Source of the DNA: DATNBT01 sp964579765
GTDB lineage: Bacteria > Acidobacteriota > Vicinamibacteria > Vicinamibacterales > CAVVIG01
Direction of reading: 5' to 3'
DNA length: 23,181 nt
Assembly: GCA_964579765.1 (NCBI GenBank)
Contig: CAZOIK010000387.1
Location: forward strand, 1-23,181
Under the pieces are notes generated by a model, which made no database searches, was not told the origin of the DNA, and saw nothing but the letters and a program-made list of their open reading frames with translations. Below are positions 6,089-15,700 of this stretch, piece by piece. The stretch's first letter is position 1. The number at the start of each line of letters is the position of its first letter. The translations under genes and the position numbers were made by a program.

Positions 6089-9000
6089 CTAGAAGTCGAT
6101 TGAGGCGCCGATCTTCAGCACGCGTGCCGCCAGCACCGACGTCGGCGTCAACCACGCGCCCGAGCCCGTCGTCACCGCCGGGTTGAACGTCTGGTTGTAC
6201 GTCAGCGCGGGGTTCGCGTTCAGCGCGTTGTAGAGATCGAGCGAGATCTTCGTGCGCGTGCCGCCGAAGCGCAGGATCTTCGAGAAGCGCAGATCGAGCT
6301 CGTTGACGCGATCGCCGTACAGCGTGCCCGGCGCGACGAGGTTGATCGCCACGTTGGGGACGTTGCCCGACGGCGCCCGGCCGAGGAACTGCGCGACGGT
6401 CGCGGAGGGCATGAAGTAGTTCGCCCCGAGCTGCGCGCCGGGCTTGCTCTGGAAGCTCGCCGACACTTCGACGTCCACCCTGGGCACCTGATACGAGCCG
6501 AGGCCGCGGAACTGCGTCAGGAAGCCCGACTCGAGGTGGCAGTACTGGCTCGGCGCCGCGCCCAGCTGCACGCCCGCGAGCGGCGTGAAGCCGGGCACGC
6601 TGACGCCAATCGCCAGCGGGATCGACGGCTGCAGCGCGTCCGGCAGCGTGGTCGACACCCCGCACAGGTCGCGCACGGTCTGGCCCGTGCTCGTGCCCCC
6701 CTGGAACGTCAGGCCGCTGGTCGCGCGCATCGCGACCGTCAGATCGACGCCGCTCCAATACTGGTATTGGTCGCCGTAGTTGTCCGCCGCCTGGATCTGA
6801 TAGTTCGACTGGCCGAACTTCGACGGGACGACGTCGTGGAGGCCGTTGATCGCATAGCCGCCGCCGCCCGGCAGCCGCGCGTCGGTCGGCGCCGTGATGT
6901 TGTAGGTCGTCCAGTCGGTCGTCGGATCGAGCGCGAGATTGCGGCTCACGTAGTAGCCGTAGAACCAGCGCTTGTTCCACTGCACTTCGGCCGAGATGCG
7001 CGAGGTCAGCTGCTGCTGGACCGCAATGCCGACCTGGTAGTCCCACGGCCGCAGGCCGTTCAGGATCTGATCGGAGTACGTGAACGACGGGTTCAGCGTG
7101 CCGAAGTTCGTGTTCGACAGCGGGCCGCACTTGTCGCCGCCCGCGGCCGTGTCGTCCGACGCGCCCGGCGTCGTCAGGTTGCAGTTGACGGCGAAGTCGT
7201 GGTTCGCGTCGGTCCAGCTGCGCGTCGCCGTCGTGACGATGCCGGAGGTCGGCGCGGCGCCGGTATAGACGCCGTCGTTCTGCGCGGGCTGGACGTACTT
7301 GCCGAAGTTCACCTTCAGCGACGTCCTGCCGTTGCCGAACACGTCGTAGGCGATGCCCACGCGCGGCATCACGTCGAGGAAGTTCGCGCCGTCGGCTTGC
7401 GGAATGTTCGCGAACGGCACGAAGCGCGTGCCGCCGATCGACTCCGGCGGGTAGTAGCTGAACGCGTGCTCGGCGCGGAGCGCGCCCTGCAGCGTCACCC
7501 GGCCGAGCGTCCACGAGTCCTGCCCGAACCAGGCGTCGTAGCGCGTGCGCCACTGGCTCTTGAAGATGCCCGACAGCTCCCAGAACTGATTCGGCACGCC
7601 GTTGTTGAACTGGTAGACCAGATCCTGCGAGTTGGCGTAGTTGCTGTCCTGGTTGTCGTAGTCGTACAGGCCCATGTAGCCGAACTTCATGCTGTGCGAC
7701 CCGGTGACGTACGAGATGTTCGCGTGCCACGTGTTGGCCGAAATCCAGCCCGTGGACGTCGCGAACCCGGTGCCGCACAGCGTGCTGATGGCGCGATAGC
7801 AGAGGCCGGGAATCGAGCCGGCCTGTTCGCGCACCTGGATGAAGTCGGCCGTCGGATTCCCCGGCGCCGTCGGGCCGCCCCAGCGGCTGTTGTAGGCGCT
7901 GTAGCCGAACTCGAACAGCATCTTGTTGGTCAGCGTGTTCGTGTAGGTGCCCTGCCAGATGCGCTGCGGCGTCGTGTTGCCGTACGCCGTGCCCTCCGGT
8001 GCGATGACGAACGGGCTCGATGCGCCGCCCTCAATCCAGCCGTCCGGATTCGATCGGCAGGCCTTGGCCGAGGTGCCGATCCACGCCGAGCCGTTGCAGC
8101 CCTTCTGGTAGTCCGCGAAGAGATTCAGTTTGCTCTTCTGATTGATCTGATAGGTAAGGCGCAGGTTGTTGACGATGGTAGACGTGTCGTTGCGCGCCTG
8201 CAGCGTCGTGTCGGGCGCATAGGTCCACGAGTTCGGATTACCGGCGTTCTTGTTGGCGAACATGCCGGTGATCGACGTGCCGTTGCCGTACGTGCGTCCG
8301 GTGTAGAAGAACCACAGCTTGTCCTTCTTGATCGGCCCGCCGAGCCCGCCTTCGACGTCGTAGAGGCCGAGCAGCTGGCTCGGCGTCTTGAGCACCGAAT
8401 TCAGATAATCGTTGTAGTTGTTGCTCTGGAGACCCGAGCCCGACGTCTGGAACGACGCCGACCCCTTGAAGACGTTACCGCCCGTCTTCGGGACGACGTT
8501 CATCAGCGGGCCGCCGGTTTCGGCTTCGCCGAGGCCGCCCGAGGTCTGGAACGTCACTTCCTGCACGTTCGCCGTGTCCACCGAGTAGCCCGACACGCCG
8601 CCGCCGCCGCGCGACGCGCCGACGTTCATGCCGTCCACCTGCAGCCGCCCTTCCTGGACGGGCCCGCCGTGGATGCCGAACAGCACCATGCCCGGCGTCA
8701 GTTGCATGGCGTTGCCGTCGGTGCTCGTCACGCCCGGCACGAGCAGCATGATGCCGTTCCAGCTGCGCGCCGCCGGCGTGTTCGCGACCAGCTCGCCGTT
8801 CAGCGTCTGCTGGCGCGCGGCGTTCTGCACGTCCACGATTGGCGTTTCGCCGGTGACCGTGATGGTCTCGGCCACGGCGCCGACTTTCATGTCTGCGTTG
8901 ATCGTCACGGTGCCGCTGCCGGCCAGCTCGATACCTTCGCGCTTGACGGTGCTGAAGCCCGTCAGCGTGAACGTGACGGTGTAGGTGCCGGGACGCAGGT

Positions 9001-9202
9001 CCACGACCTTGTACTGGCCGCCCGCGTCGGTGACGACCGTGCGCACTTTCTCGATCAGCGCGGGACTGGCCGCTTCGACCGTGACGCCCGGCAATACCGC
9101 GCCGGACGTGTCCTTGACGACGCCCGCCAGCGACGACTGGGCGTATGCCGACGCCGAGGAGAGGAGGAGCCCCAGGAGCAGAACGACACGGGCACTTCGC
9201 AT
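6089..9202 (-). CDS. TonB-dependent receptor 1, Oar-like
   Basis: This is a 1,037-residue predicted outer-membrane active transporter. The signal peptide is residues 1-21 (cleavage AYA before QSS). A carboxypeptidase-regulatory-like Ig-fold domain spans roughly 23-105 (SLAGVVKDTSG... VKREGIELAG) and ends at VGAVAETITV. A plug domain follows at about 110-230 (TPIVDVQNAARQQ, GGLGEAETGG, VVPKTGGN), and the rest is a long beta-barrel ending in the outer-membrane beta signal with terminal F (IGASIDF). This is the Oar-like architecture common in Acidobacteriota. The substrate is unknown. ATG 9202 is preferred over 9265 because a GGAGGT lies 4 bases before it and it opens the signal peptide. Receptors 2 and 3 upstream on the same strand are paralogues. 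Each gene has its own promoter-like block and hairpin, so they are probably separate transcripts. Confidence 0.93.
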   Translation of the reverse strand: MRSARVVLLLGLLLSSASAYAQSSLAGVVKDTSGAVLPGVTVEAASPALIEKVRTVVTDAGGQYKVVDLRPGTYTVTFTLTGFSTVKREGIELAGSGTVTINADMKVGAVAETITVTGETPIVDVQNAARQQTLNGELVANTPAARSWNGIMLLVPGVTSTDGNAMQLTPGMVLFGIHGGPVQEGRLQVDGMNVGASRGGGGVSGYSVDTANVQEVTFQTSGGLGEAETGGPLMNVVPKTGGNVFKGSASFQTSGSGLQSNNYNDYLNSVLKTPSQLLGLYDVEGGLGGPIKKDKLWFFYTGRTYGNGTSITGMFANKNAGNPNSWTYAPDTTLQARNDTSTIVNNLRLTYQINQKSKLNLFADYQKGCNGSAWIGTSAKACRSNPDGWIEGGASSPFVIAPEGTAYGNTTPQRIWQGTYTNTLTNKMLFEFGYSAYNSRWGGPTAPGNPTADFIQVREQAGSIPGLCYRAISTLCGTGFATSTGWISANTWHANISYVTGSHSMKFGYMGLYDYDNQDSNYANSQDLVYQFNNGVPNQFWELSGIFKSQWRTRYDAWFGQDSWTLGRVTLQGALRAEHAFSYYPPESIGGTRFVPFANIPQADGANFLDVMPRVGIAYDVFGNGRTSLKVNFGKYVQPAQNDGVYTGAAPTSGIVTTATRSWTDANHDFAVNCNLTTPGASDDTAAGGDKCGPLSNTNFGTLNPSFTYSDQILNGLRPWDYQVGIAVQQQLTSRISAEVQWNKRWFYGYYVSRNLALDPTTDWTTYNITAPTDARLPGGGGYAINGLHDVVPSKFGQSNYQIQAADNYGDQYQYWSGVDLTVAMRATSGLTFQGGTSTGQTVRDLCGVSTTLPDALQPSIPLAIGVSVPGFTPLAGVQLGAAPSQYCHLESGFLTQFRGLGSYQVPRVDVEVSASFQSKPGAQLGANYFMPSATVAQFLGRAPSGNVPNVAINLVAPGTLYGDRVNELDLRFSKILRFGGTRTKISLDLYNALNANPALTYNQTFNPAVTTGSGAWLTPTSVLAARVLKIGASIDF

Positions 9203-9229
9203 GCTGACCTCCCTGCACGAGCGCGTGAA

Positions 9230-9267
9230 CGGCGACGGGTCGCAGTGTGCAGTGGCGGCAAACATAC
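9230..9267 (-). promoter_or_regulatory. Conserved leader block of receptor 1 (GTATGTTT)
   Basis: This 38-bp stretch aligns without gaps to 12588-12625 upstream of receptor 2 and, more loosely, to 15907-15944 upstream of receptor 3. All three end in AAACATAC on the plus strand (GTATGTTT on the coding strand), 58-85 bp before the start codon. TATGTT could serve as a -10 box, but no conserved -35 is seen, so the function is open. Confidence 0.5.
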
Positions 9268-9328
9268 CGCAGGTCGTTTATTGTCCACGTACGATTTACT
9301 GATGCTGTTGACTGGCAATTCTTTACGA

Positions 9329-9346
9329 AATACGGATCCTTGGATT
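9329..9346. promoter_or_regulatory. Decayed copy of the AATCCA-N6-TGGATT dyad
   Basis: AATACG-N6-TGGATT keeps one perfect half of the dyad found upstream of receptors 2 and 3, at nearly the same distance (61 bp) beyond the GTATGTTT block. On its own it would not be called. The conserved position supports common origin. Confidence 0.3.
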
Positions 9347-9365
9347 CGTCCGGATTGAACAAACC

Positions 9366-9453
9366 AAAAAAAAGAGCCGGGAGCGTCGTCCGCCCCCGGC
9401 TCTTCGTCTTCGTGCTCCTTCGTGCTTTGAAGAAGCCCTTCGTGCCCTTCGTG
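9366..9453 (-). terminator. 3' module of receptor 2: CACGAAG repeats plus strong rho-independent terminator
   Basis: Four CACGAAG heptamers (plus-strand CTTCGTG at 9408, 9418, 9438 and 9447) follow the stop codon. Then comes a hairpin at 9372-9404 with a 14-bp stem (one G-U pair) and 5-base loop, followed by eight T on the minus strand. This is the best intrinsic terminator in the window. Confidence 0.88.
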
Positions 9454-9454
9454 T

Positions 9455-12400
9455 TTAGAAGTCGAACGACGCGCCGATCTTCAGGACGCGGGCCGCCAGC
9501 ACCGACGTCGGCGTCAGCCACGCCGAGCTGGTCGGGCTGTACGTGTTGTTGTAGGTCAACACCGCCGCCGAGTTGAGCGCGTTGTAGAGGTCGAGCGAGA
9601 TCAGCGTCCGGGTCCGGTTGAACTTCAACACTTTCGACAACCGGAGATCCAGCTCGTTCACGCGGTCGCCGTAGAGCGATCCCGGCGCGATGAGGTTGAC
9701 CGTGACGACGTTCACGCCGGAGGGCGCGCGGCCGAGCGTCTGCGCGATCTGCGCGGCCGTCATGTTGTAGTTGGCCGCGAGCATCGCGCCCGGCTTGCTC
9801 TGGAACGAAGCCGAGATGTCAACATCGACCTTCGGCACGCTGTAGGACGTGATGCTGCGCAGCTGCGTCAGGAAACCCGACGCGAGATGGCAGTACTGCG
9901 CGGGTGTATAGCCGCTCTGGCCGACGCCGAGCGCCGTGAAGCCGGGGGACGAGACGCCGATCGCGATGCTCTGGCCCGGGCTCAACGCCTCCGGCACCTG
10001 GCTCGCGACGCCGCACAGATCCTGCACCGTCTGGCCCGTGCTCGTGCCGCCCTGGAAGGTGATGCCCTTCATCGCGCGGAGCGACACGGTGACGTCGAAG
10101 CCGTCCCAGTACTGATACTGATTGCCGTAGTTGGACGCGGGCTGCACCTGGAAGTTGGTCTTCCCGTACAGGGCCGGCGCGATGTCCGCCAGGCCGTTGA
10201 CGGCATAGCCGCCGCCGCCCGGCAGCCGCGGATCGGTCGGGGCCGTGACGTTGTAGATCGACCAGTCTGACGGCTGCACCGCGAGGTTGCGCGAGAGGTA
10301 CTGGCCGTCGAACCACCGCTTGTTCCACTGGACTTCGACCGACATGCGCGACAGCACCTGCTGCTGCACCGCGACGCCGATCTGATAGTCCCACGGCCGG
10401 TTGCCGTAGAGCAGGTCGGGGCTGTAGGTGATCGGCAGGCCGAAGGTACCGAACAGGCTGCTCGACAGCGCGCCGCACTTGTCGCCGCCGGCTGCAGTGT
10501 CATCCGACGCGCCCGGCGTCGTCAGGTTGCAGTCGATGGCGAAATTGTGGTTTGCGTCCGTCCAGCTGCGCGACGCCGACGACGAGATTTCGGACGTCGG
10601 CGCGGCGCCGGTGAAGATGCCGGCGTTCTGCGCCGGCTGGACGTACTTGCCCCAGTTCACCTTGATCGACGTCTTGCCGGTGCCGAACACGTCGTACGCG
10701 AGACCGAGGCGCGGCAGCACGTTGTTGAACCGCACGCCATCCGTATCCGGGATCACGCTATAGGGAATGAAGCGCGTGCCGCCGATCGACGACGCGGGGT
10801 AGTAGCTCCAGGCGTGCTCGTAGCGGACCGCGCCCTGCAACGTGAGCCGATTGTGCGTCCACTGATCCTGGGCGAACGCCGCGTTGTAGCGCGTCCGCCA
10901 CTGGCTCTTGAACAGCCCTGAGAGCTCGTAGAACTGAATCGGCGTGCCGTTGTTGAAGATGTACTGCACGTTCTCCGGGCCGTTCCAGTTGCTGTCCTGG
11001 TTGTCGTAGTCGAACAGGCCGTTGTAGCCGAACTTGATGTTGTGCGCGCCGGTCACGTACGACATGTCGGCGTGCCACGTGTTGGCCGAAATCCAGCCGG
11101 TCGAGTCGAGGAACACGCCGCCGCAGCGCGGGCTGCCCGCGCGGTAGCAGAGGCCGGGAATCGATCCGCCGATGTCCTGCACCTGGATGAAGTCTTTCGT
11201 CGGATTGCCCGGCGCCGAGGGACCGCCCCAGCGGTTGTTGTAGGCGCTCCAGCCGAAGTCGAGGAGGATCTTGCTCGACAGCGTGTTCTGCCACGTCGCC
11301 TGCCAGATGCGGTTGGGCGGCGTCGAGTACACGCCGGTCTCGGGCGCCTGCGTGCCGGCGCCGCCTTCAATCCAGCCGCTCGGCGTCGAACGGCAGCCGG
11401 GGCCGGTCGTCCCGAGCCACTGCGCGCCGCTGCAGCCGTGCTGCTCGTCCCAGAACAGGTTGATCTTGTTCTTCTGCGACGCCTGATACGTCAGCCGCAA
11501 GCCGTTGGCCATCGTCGATGTGTCGGTCCGCGCCTGCAGCGACGTGTCGGGCGCGTACGTCCACGCGTTCGGGTTGCCGGCGTTGGCGTTCGCGAACATG
11601 CCCGGCACCGAGGTGCCGTTGCCGTAGTCGCGCCACAGATAGAAGAACCAGAGCTTGTCTTTCTTGATCGGCCCGCCGAGCGCGGCGTCCACGTCCCACA
11701 GGCTGAGCAGCGTGCTCGGCACCTTCAGGCCCGCCGCCTTCAACGCGTCGGTGTAGTTGCTGCTCTGGAGGCCGGAGCCCGACGCCTGGAACGACGTCGA
11801 TCCCTTGAACGTGTTGCCGCCCGTCTTCGGGACGATGTTCATGTAGGGGCCGCCGGTTTCGGCTTCGCCGAGGCCGCCCGAGGTCTGGAAGGTGACTTCC
11901 TGCACGTTCGCCGTGTCCACCGAGTAGCCCGACACGCCGCCGCCGCCGCGCGACGCGCCGACGTTCATGCCGTCCACCTGCAGGCGGCCTTCCGTCGCCG
12001 GCCCGCCGTGAATGCCGAACAGCACCATGCCCGGCGTGAGCTGCACGGCGTTGTTGTCGCCCGTGACGCCCGGCATCAGCAGCATGATCCCGTTCCAGCT
12101 CTTGGCCGCGGGCGTCTTCGCGACGAGATCGCCGGCGAGGATCTGCTGGCGCGCGGCGTTCTGCACGTCCACGATCGGCGTTTCGCCGGTGACGGTGATC
12201 GTCTCTTCGACGGCGCCGACCTTCATGTCGGCGTTGACGGTGACCGTGCCGCCGCCCATCAGCTCGATGCCTTCACGCTTCACGGTGCTGAAGCCCGTGA
12301 GCGAGAACGTCACCGTGTAGGTGCCGGGACGCAGGTCAACGATCTTGTACTGGCCCGTCGCGTCCGTGATGACGGAGCGGACCTTTTCGATGAGCGCGGG

Positions 12401-12538
12401 GCTCGACGCTTCGACCGTGACGCCGGGAAGCACCGCGCCCGAGGTGTCTTTCACGGCGCCCGCGAGCGACGACTGCGCGAACGCCGACGCCGGGATGAGA
12501 GCGAATAGGAGAGCGACCGCTAACCGCATTCTTCGCAT
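9455..12538 (-). CDS. TonB-dependent receptor 2, Oar-like
   Basis: This 1,027-residue outer-membrane receptor has the same layout as receptor 1. The signal peptide is residues 1-21 (ASAFA before QSS), the carboxypeptidase-regulatory-like domain is about 23-105 (ending VGAVEETITV), and the plug is about 110-230. A long barrel ends in IGASFDF. ATG 12538 is supported by AGGAGGT 8 bases upstream; ATG 12529 is a close alternative. Eight cysteines occur in four short-range pairs shared with the paralogues (for example C-x12-C near the sequence SGAQWLGTTG, and LCYRAGSPRC), suggesting disulfide-stapled surface loops. A 137-bp part of the plug-coding region (11847-11983) differs from receptor 1 at only two bases. 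The substrate is unknown, and no SusD-like lipoprotein is nearby. Confidence 0.93.
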   Translation of the reverse strand: MRRMRLAVALLFALIPASAFAQSSLAGAVKDTSGAVLPGVTVEASSPALIEKVRSVITDATGQYKIVDLRPGTYTVTFSLTGFSTVKREGIELMGGGTVTVNADMKVGAVEETITVTGETPIVDVQNAARQQILAGDLVAKTPAAKSWNGIMLLMPGVTGDNNAVQLTPGMVLFGIHGGPATEGRLQVDGMNVGASRGGGGVSGYSVDTANVQEVTFQTSGGLGEAETGGPYMNIVPKTGGNTFKGSTSFQASGSGLQSSNYTDALKAAGLKVPSTLLSLWDVDAALGGPIKKDKLWFFYLWRDYGNGTSVPGMFANANAGNPNAWTYAPDTSLQARTDTSTMANGLRLTYQASQKNKINLFWDEQHGCSGAQWLGTTGPGCRSTPSGWIEGGAGTQAPETGVYSTPPNRIWQATWQNTLSSKILLDFGWSAYNNRWGGPSAPGNPTKDFIQVQDIGGSIPGLCYRAGSPRCGGVFLDSTGWISANTWHADMSYVTGAHNIKFGYNGLFDYDNQDSNWNGPENVQYIFNNGTPIQFYELSGLFKSQWRTRYNAAFAQDQWTHNRLTLQGAVRYEHAWSYYPASSIGGTRFIPYSVIPDTDGVRFNNVLPRLGLAYDVFGTGKTSIKVNWGKYVQPAQNAGIFTGAAPTSEISSSASRSWTDANHNFAIDCNLTTPGASDDTAAGGDKCGALSSSLFGTFGLPITYSPDLLYGNRPWDYQIGVAVQQQVLSRMSVEVQWNKRWFDGQYLSRNLAVQPSDWSIYNVTAPTDPRLPGGGGYAVNGLADIAPALYGKTNFQVQPASNYGNQYQYWDGFDVTVSLRAMKGITFQGGTSTGQTVQDLCGVASQVPEALSPGQSIAIGVSSPGFTALGVGQSGYTPAQYCHLASGFLTQLRSITSYSVPKVDVDISASFQSKPGAMLAANYNMTAAQIAQTLGRAPSGVNVVTVNLIAPGSLYGDRVNELDLRLSKVLKFNRTRTLISLDLYNALNSAAVLTYNNTYSPTSSAWLTPTSVLAARVLKIGASFDF

Positions 12539-12587
12539 CTGTCTGAACCTCCTGCCGGTCGTACGCCGCCGCGCGACAGTGCGTCAG

Positions 12588-12625
12588 CGGCGACGGATTG
12601 TCATGTACAGCGACAGGAAACATAC
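12588..12625 (-). promoter_or_regulatory. Conserved leader block of receptor 2 (GTATGTTT)
   Basis: This is the second copy of the receptor leader block. Its last 23 bp (12603-12625) match 15922-15944 upstream of receptor 3 at 22 of 23 positions, although the flanking non-coding DNA has diverged. It lies 50-87 bp upstream of the start codon. A promoter or 5'-UTR element is likely, but the mechanism is not visible. Confidence 0.55.
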
Positions 12626-12682
12626 GCGACACCCTTATGTTTCAGATATACGGAATTGGCATGGCGCGAAGAAATCGCTGCA

Positions 12683-12702
12683 GAATCCATCAACTTGGAT
12701 TC
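12683..12702. promoter_or_regulatory. Dyad GAATCCA-N6-TGGATTC upstream of receptor 2
   Basis: This is a perfect 7-bp inverted repeat with a 6-bp spacer, starting 57 bp beyond the GTATGTTT block. The matching dyad upstream of receptor 3 is at an almost identical distance. The geometry fits a dimeric transcription factor site. A terminator role is less likely here because the separate hairpin of receptor 3 lies only 23 bp further on. Confidence 0.45.
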
Positions 12703-12724
12703 CTGGCAGGCCTTCTAAACGCAA

Positions 12725-12773
12725 AGAGCCGGGAGTGATGTTCACTCCCGGCTCTGACTTCGTGCCCTTCGTG
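12725..12773 (-). terminator. 3' module of receptor 3: CACGAAG repeats plus hairpin
   Basis: Two CACGAAG heptamers (plus-strand CTTCGTG at 12758 and 12767) follow the stop. Then comes a perfect 14-bp stem with a 3-base loop at 12725-12755 (arms start AGAGCCGGGAG). The trailing T-run is short (TTT). The arms share AGAGCCGGGAG with the receptor 2 terminator. Confidence 0.75.
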
Positions 12774-12774
12774 C

Positions 12775-15700
12775 TTAGAACTCGAACGATCCGCCGATCT
12801 TGAACACGCGCGCCTGCAGCACCGAGAGCGGCGTCAACCAGGTCGTCGCCGTCGGGCTGTACGTCTGGTTGTAGGTGAGCACCGCCGCCGAGTTCAGCGC
12901 GTTGTACATGTCGAGCGAGACCGTCGTGCGGGTGTTCCCGAACTTGAGGATCTTCGACAGGCGAAGGTCCAGCTCGTTGACGCGATCGCCGTAGAGCGTG
13001 CCCGGCGTGACGAGGTTCACGGTGACCGTCTTTACGCCGCCGGCCGGGGCGCGGCCGAGCGTCTGCGCGATCGTCGCCGCCGGGACGACCCAGTTGGCGC
13101 CGAGCATCTGGCCCGGGTTGCTCTGGAACGACGCCGACACGGCGACGTCCACCCGCGGCACCTGGTACGACGCGATGCCCTTGAACTGCGTCAGGAATCC
13201 CGAGGCGATGTGGCAGTACTGCGAGGGCGTCGTGGTGACGAACTGGGGCGCGTTGAACGCCGTCCAGCCCGGCGTGGACACGCCGATCGCGACGCTCTGC
13301 CCGGGCAGCAGCGCTTCGGGCACCTGGGCGGCGACGGCGCACAGATCCTGCACCGTCTGCCCCGTGCTCGTGCCACCCTGGAACGTGAAGCCGCCGATCG
13401 GCCGCATCGCGAGGTTCACGTCCACGCCGTCCCAGTAGTAGTAGTTGTTGCCGTAGTTGTTGGCCGGCTGGACCTGATACTGCGTCTGGCCGAACAGCGC
13501 CGGGTTGAGGTCATACAGCCCGTTGACGGCGTACCCGCCGCCGCCCGGAAGGCGCGGATCGGTGGGCGCCGTGATGCCGTACTGATCCCACGACGTCGAT
13601 TCGTTGGCGAGCGCCAGGTTGCGCGTCACGTAGGCGCCGTCGAACCAGCGCTTGTTGTACTGGACCTCGACCGACATGCGCGCGCTCAGCTGCTGCTGGA
13701 CGGCGACGCCGAACTGATAGTCCCACGGCCGCAGGCCGTTGAGCAGCTCCGGGCTGTAGGTCACCGGCAGGCCGACCGTGCCGAAGAGGTTCGACGACAG
13801 CGCGCCGCACTCACCGCTCGCGCCGGGGATCGTCAGGTTGCAGTCCGGCACGTAGTTGTGGTTCGCGTCGGTCCAGCTGCGCGTGGCCGACGACGCGATT
13901 TCGGACGTCGGCGCGGCGCCGGTGAAGATGCCGGCGTTCTGCGCGGGCTGCACGTACTCGCCCCAGTTCACCTTCAGCGACGTCTTGCCGTTGCCGAAGA
14001 CGTCATAGGCCAGGCCGACGCGCGGCATGACGTTGTTGAAGTTGACGCCCTGCGTTTCCGGGATCGTGGTGTACGGGATGAAGCGCGTGCCGCCGATCCA
14101 CGACTCGGGGTAGTAGCTCCACGCGTGCTCGTACCGCACCGCGCCCTGCAGCGTCAGCCGGTCGTGCGTCCACTGATCCTGCGCGAAGTACGCGTCGTAG
14201 CGCGTGCGCCACTGGCTCTTGAACAGGCCTGACATCTCCGCGAACGAGATCGGCGTGCCGTTGAGGAAGGTGTACTGGAGGGCATCCGGATTCGACCAGT
14301 TCGAGTCCTGGTTGTCGTAGTCGTAGATGCCCATGTAGCCGAACTTGATGTTGTGCGAGCCGGTCACGTACGACAGGTTGGCGTGCCAGTTGTTGGCCGA
14401 AATCCAGCCGGTCGAATCGAGGAACACGCCGCCGCAGCGCGGGCTGCCGGCGCGGTAGCACAGGCCGGGGATGCTGCCGCCCAGGTCCTGCACCTGGATC
14501 AGGTTCGTCGTCGGGTTGCCGGGCGCCGAGGGACCGCCCCAGCGATCGTTGTACGCGCTGTAGCCGAACTCGAACAGCATCTTGCTCGAGAGCGTGTTCG
14601 TGTACTTCGCTTCCCAGATGCGCTCGGGGTTGGCGGAGTAGATGCCCGTCTCGGGCGCCTGGTTGCCGGCGCCGCCTTCGATCCAGCCCGACGGCGTCGC
14701 GCGGCAGCCCGGGCCCGTCGTGCCAAGCCACTGGGCGCCGTTGCAATAGCTCTGTTCGTCCCAGAACAGGCTGAGCTTGTTGCGCTCGCTCGCCTGCCAC
14801 GTGAGACGCAGGCCGTTGCTGAGCGTCGCGTTGTCGTTGCGCGCCTGCAGCGTCGGATCTGGCGCGTACGACCACGAGTTCGGATTGCCGGCGTTCGCGT
14901 TGGCGAACATGCCCGGCACCGAGTTGCCGTTGCCGTAGGTGCGGCCCAGGTAGAAGAACCACAGCGTGTCCTTCTTGATCGGCCCGCCGAGCGTCCAGTC
15001 CACGTCCCAGAGCTTGAGCAGCTGGCTGGGCGCCTTGAGGCCGGCCTGCTGGAGCTCGGTCGTGTAGTTGCTGCTCCCGAGGCTGGAGTTCGACATCTGG
15101 AACGACGTCGATCCCTTGAGCTGGTTGCCGCCGGTCTTCGGCACGAAGTTCATGTACGGGCCGCCCGTCTCCGCCTCGCCGAGGCCGCCCGAGGTCTGGA
15201 ACGTCATTTCCTGCACGTTCGCCGTGTCGATCGAGTAGCCCGACACGCCGCCGCCGCCGCGCGACGCGCCGACGTTCAAGCCGTCCAACTGCAGCCGGCC
15301 TTCCGTCGTCGGGCCGCCGTGCTCGCCGAAGAGCACCATGCTCGGCGTGAGCTGCATCTGGTTGCCGCTGGTGTTCGTCGTGCCGGGCATCAGCAGCATG
15401 ACGCCGTTCCAGCTCCGCGCCGCCGGCGTGCTCGCGACGAGATCGCCGCTCAGCACCTGCTGCCGCGCCGCGTTCTGCACGTCCACGATGGGCGTTTCGC
15501 CCGTGACGGTGATCGTCTCTTCAACCGTGCCGACCTTCATGTCGGCGTTGACTTCAACCGTGCCGCCGCCGGTCAGCACGATGCCCTCACGCTTCACGGT
15601 GCTGAAGCCGGTGAGTGTGAACGTGACGGAATACGTGCCGGGACGCAGATCGACGATCTTGTACTGGCCGCTGGTGTCGGTCACCACCGAGCGCACTTTT

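Noticed and set aside
5955..7778. Upstream extension of the VWFA gene frame by about 600 codons into receptor 1
   Set aside because: The extension is low-complexity Arg/Gly/Ala sequence overlapping receptor 1 in another frame. The signal peptide starts at 5954, so the real gene begins there.
8596..8625. GC-rich repeat-like CCG runs in the receptor genes as a microsatellite
   Set aside because: They encode the conserved Gly-rich plug segment (SRGGGGVSG) in all three paralogues, so they are coding sequence under constraint rather than a repeat element.
6536..9358. Very long plus-strand open frame (over 900 codons) antisense to receptor 1, and similar ones opposite receptors 2 and 3
   Set aside because: They are rich in Arg, Ala and Val with no recognisable domain. 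They mirror the high-GC codon use of the receptors on the other strand and appear opposite each paralogue. They are shadows.
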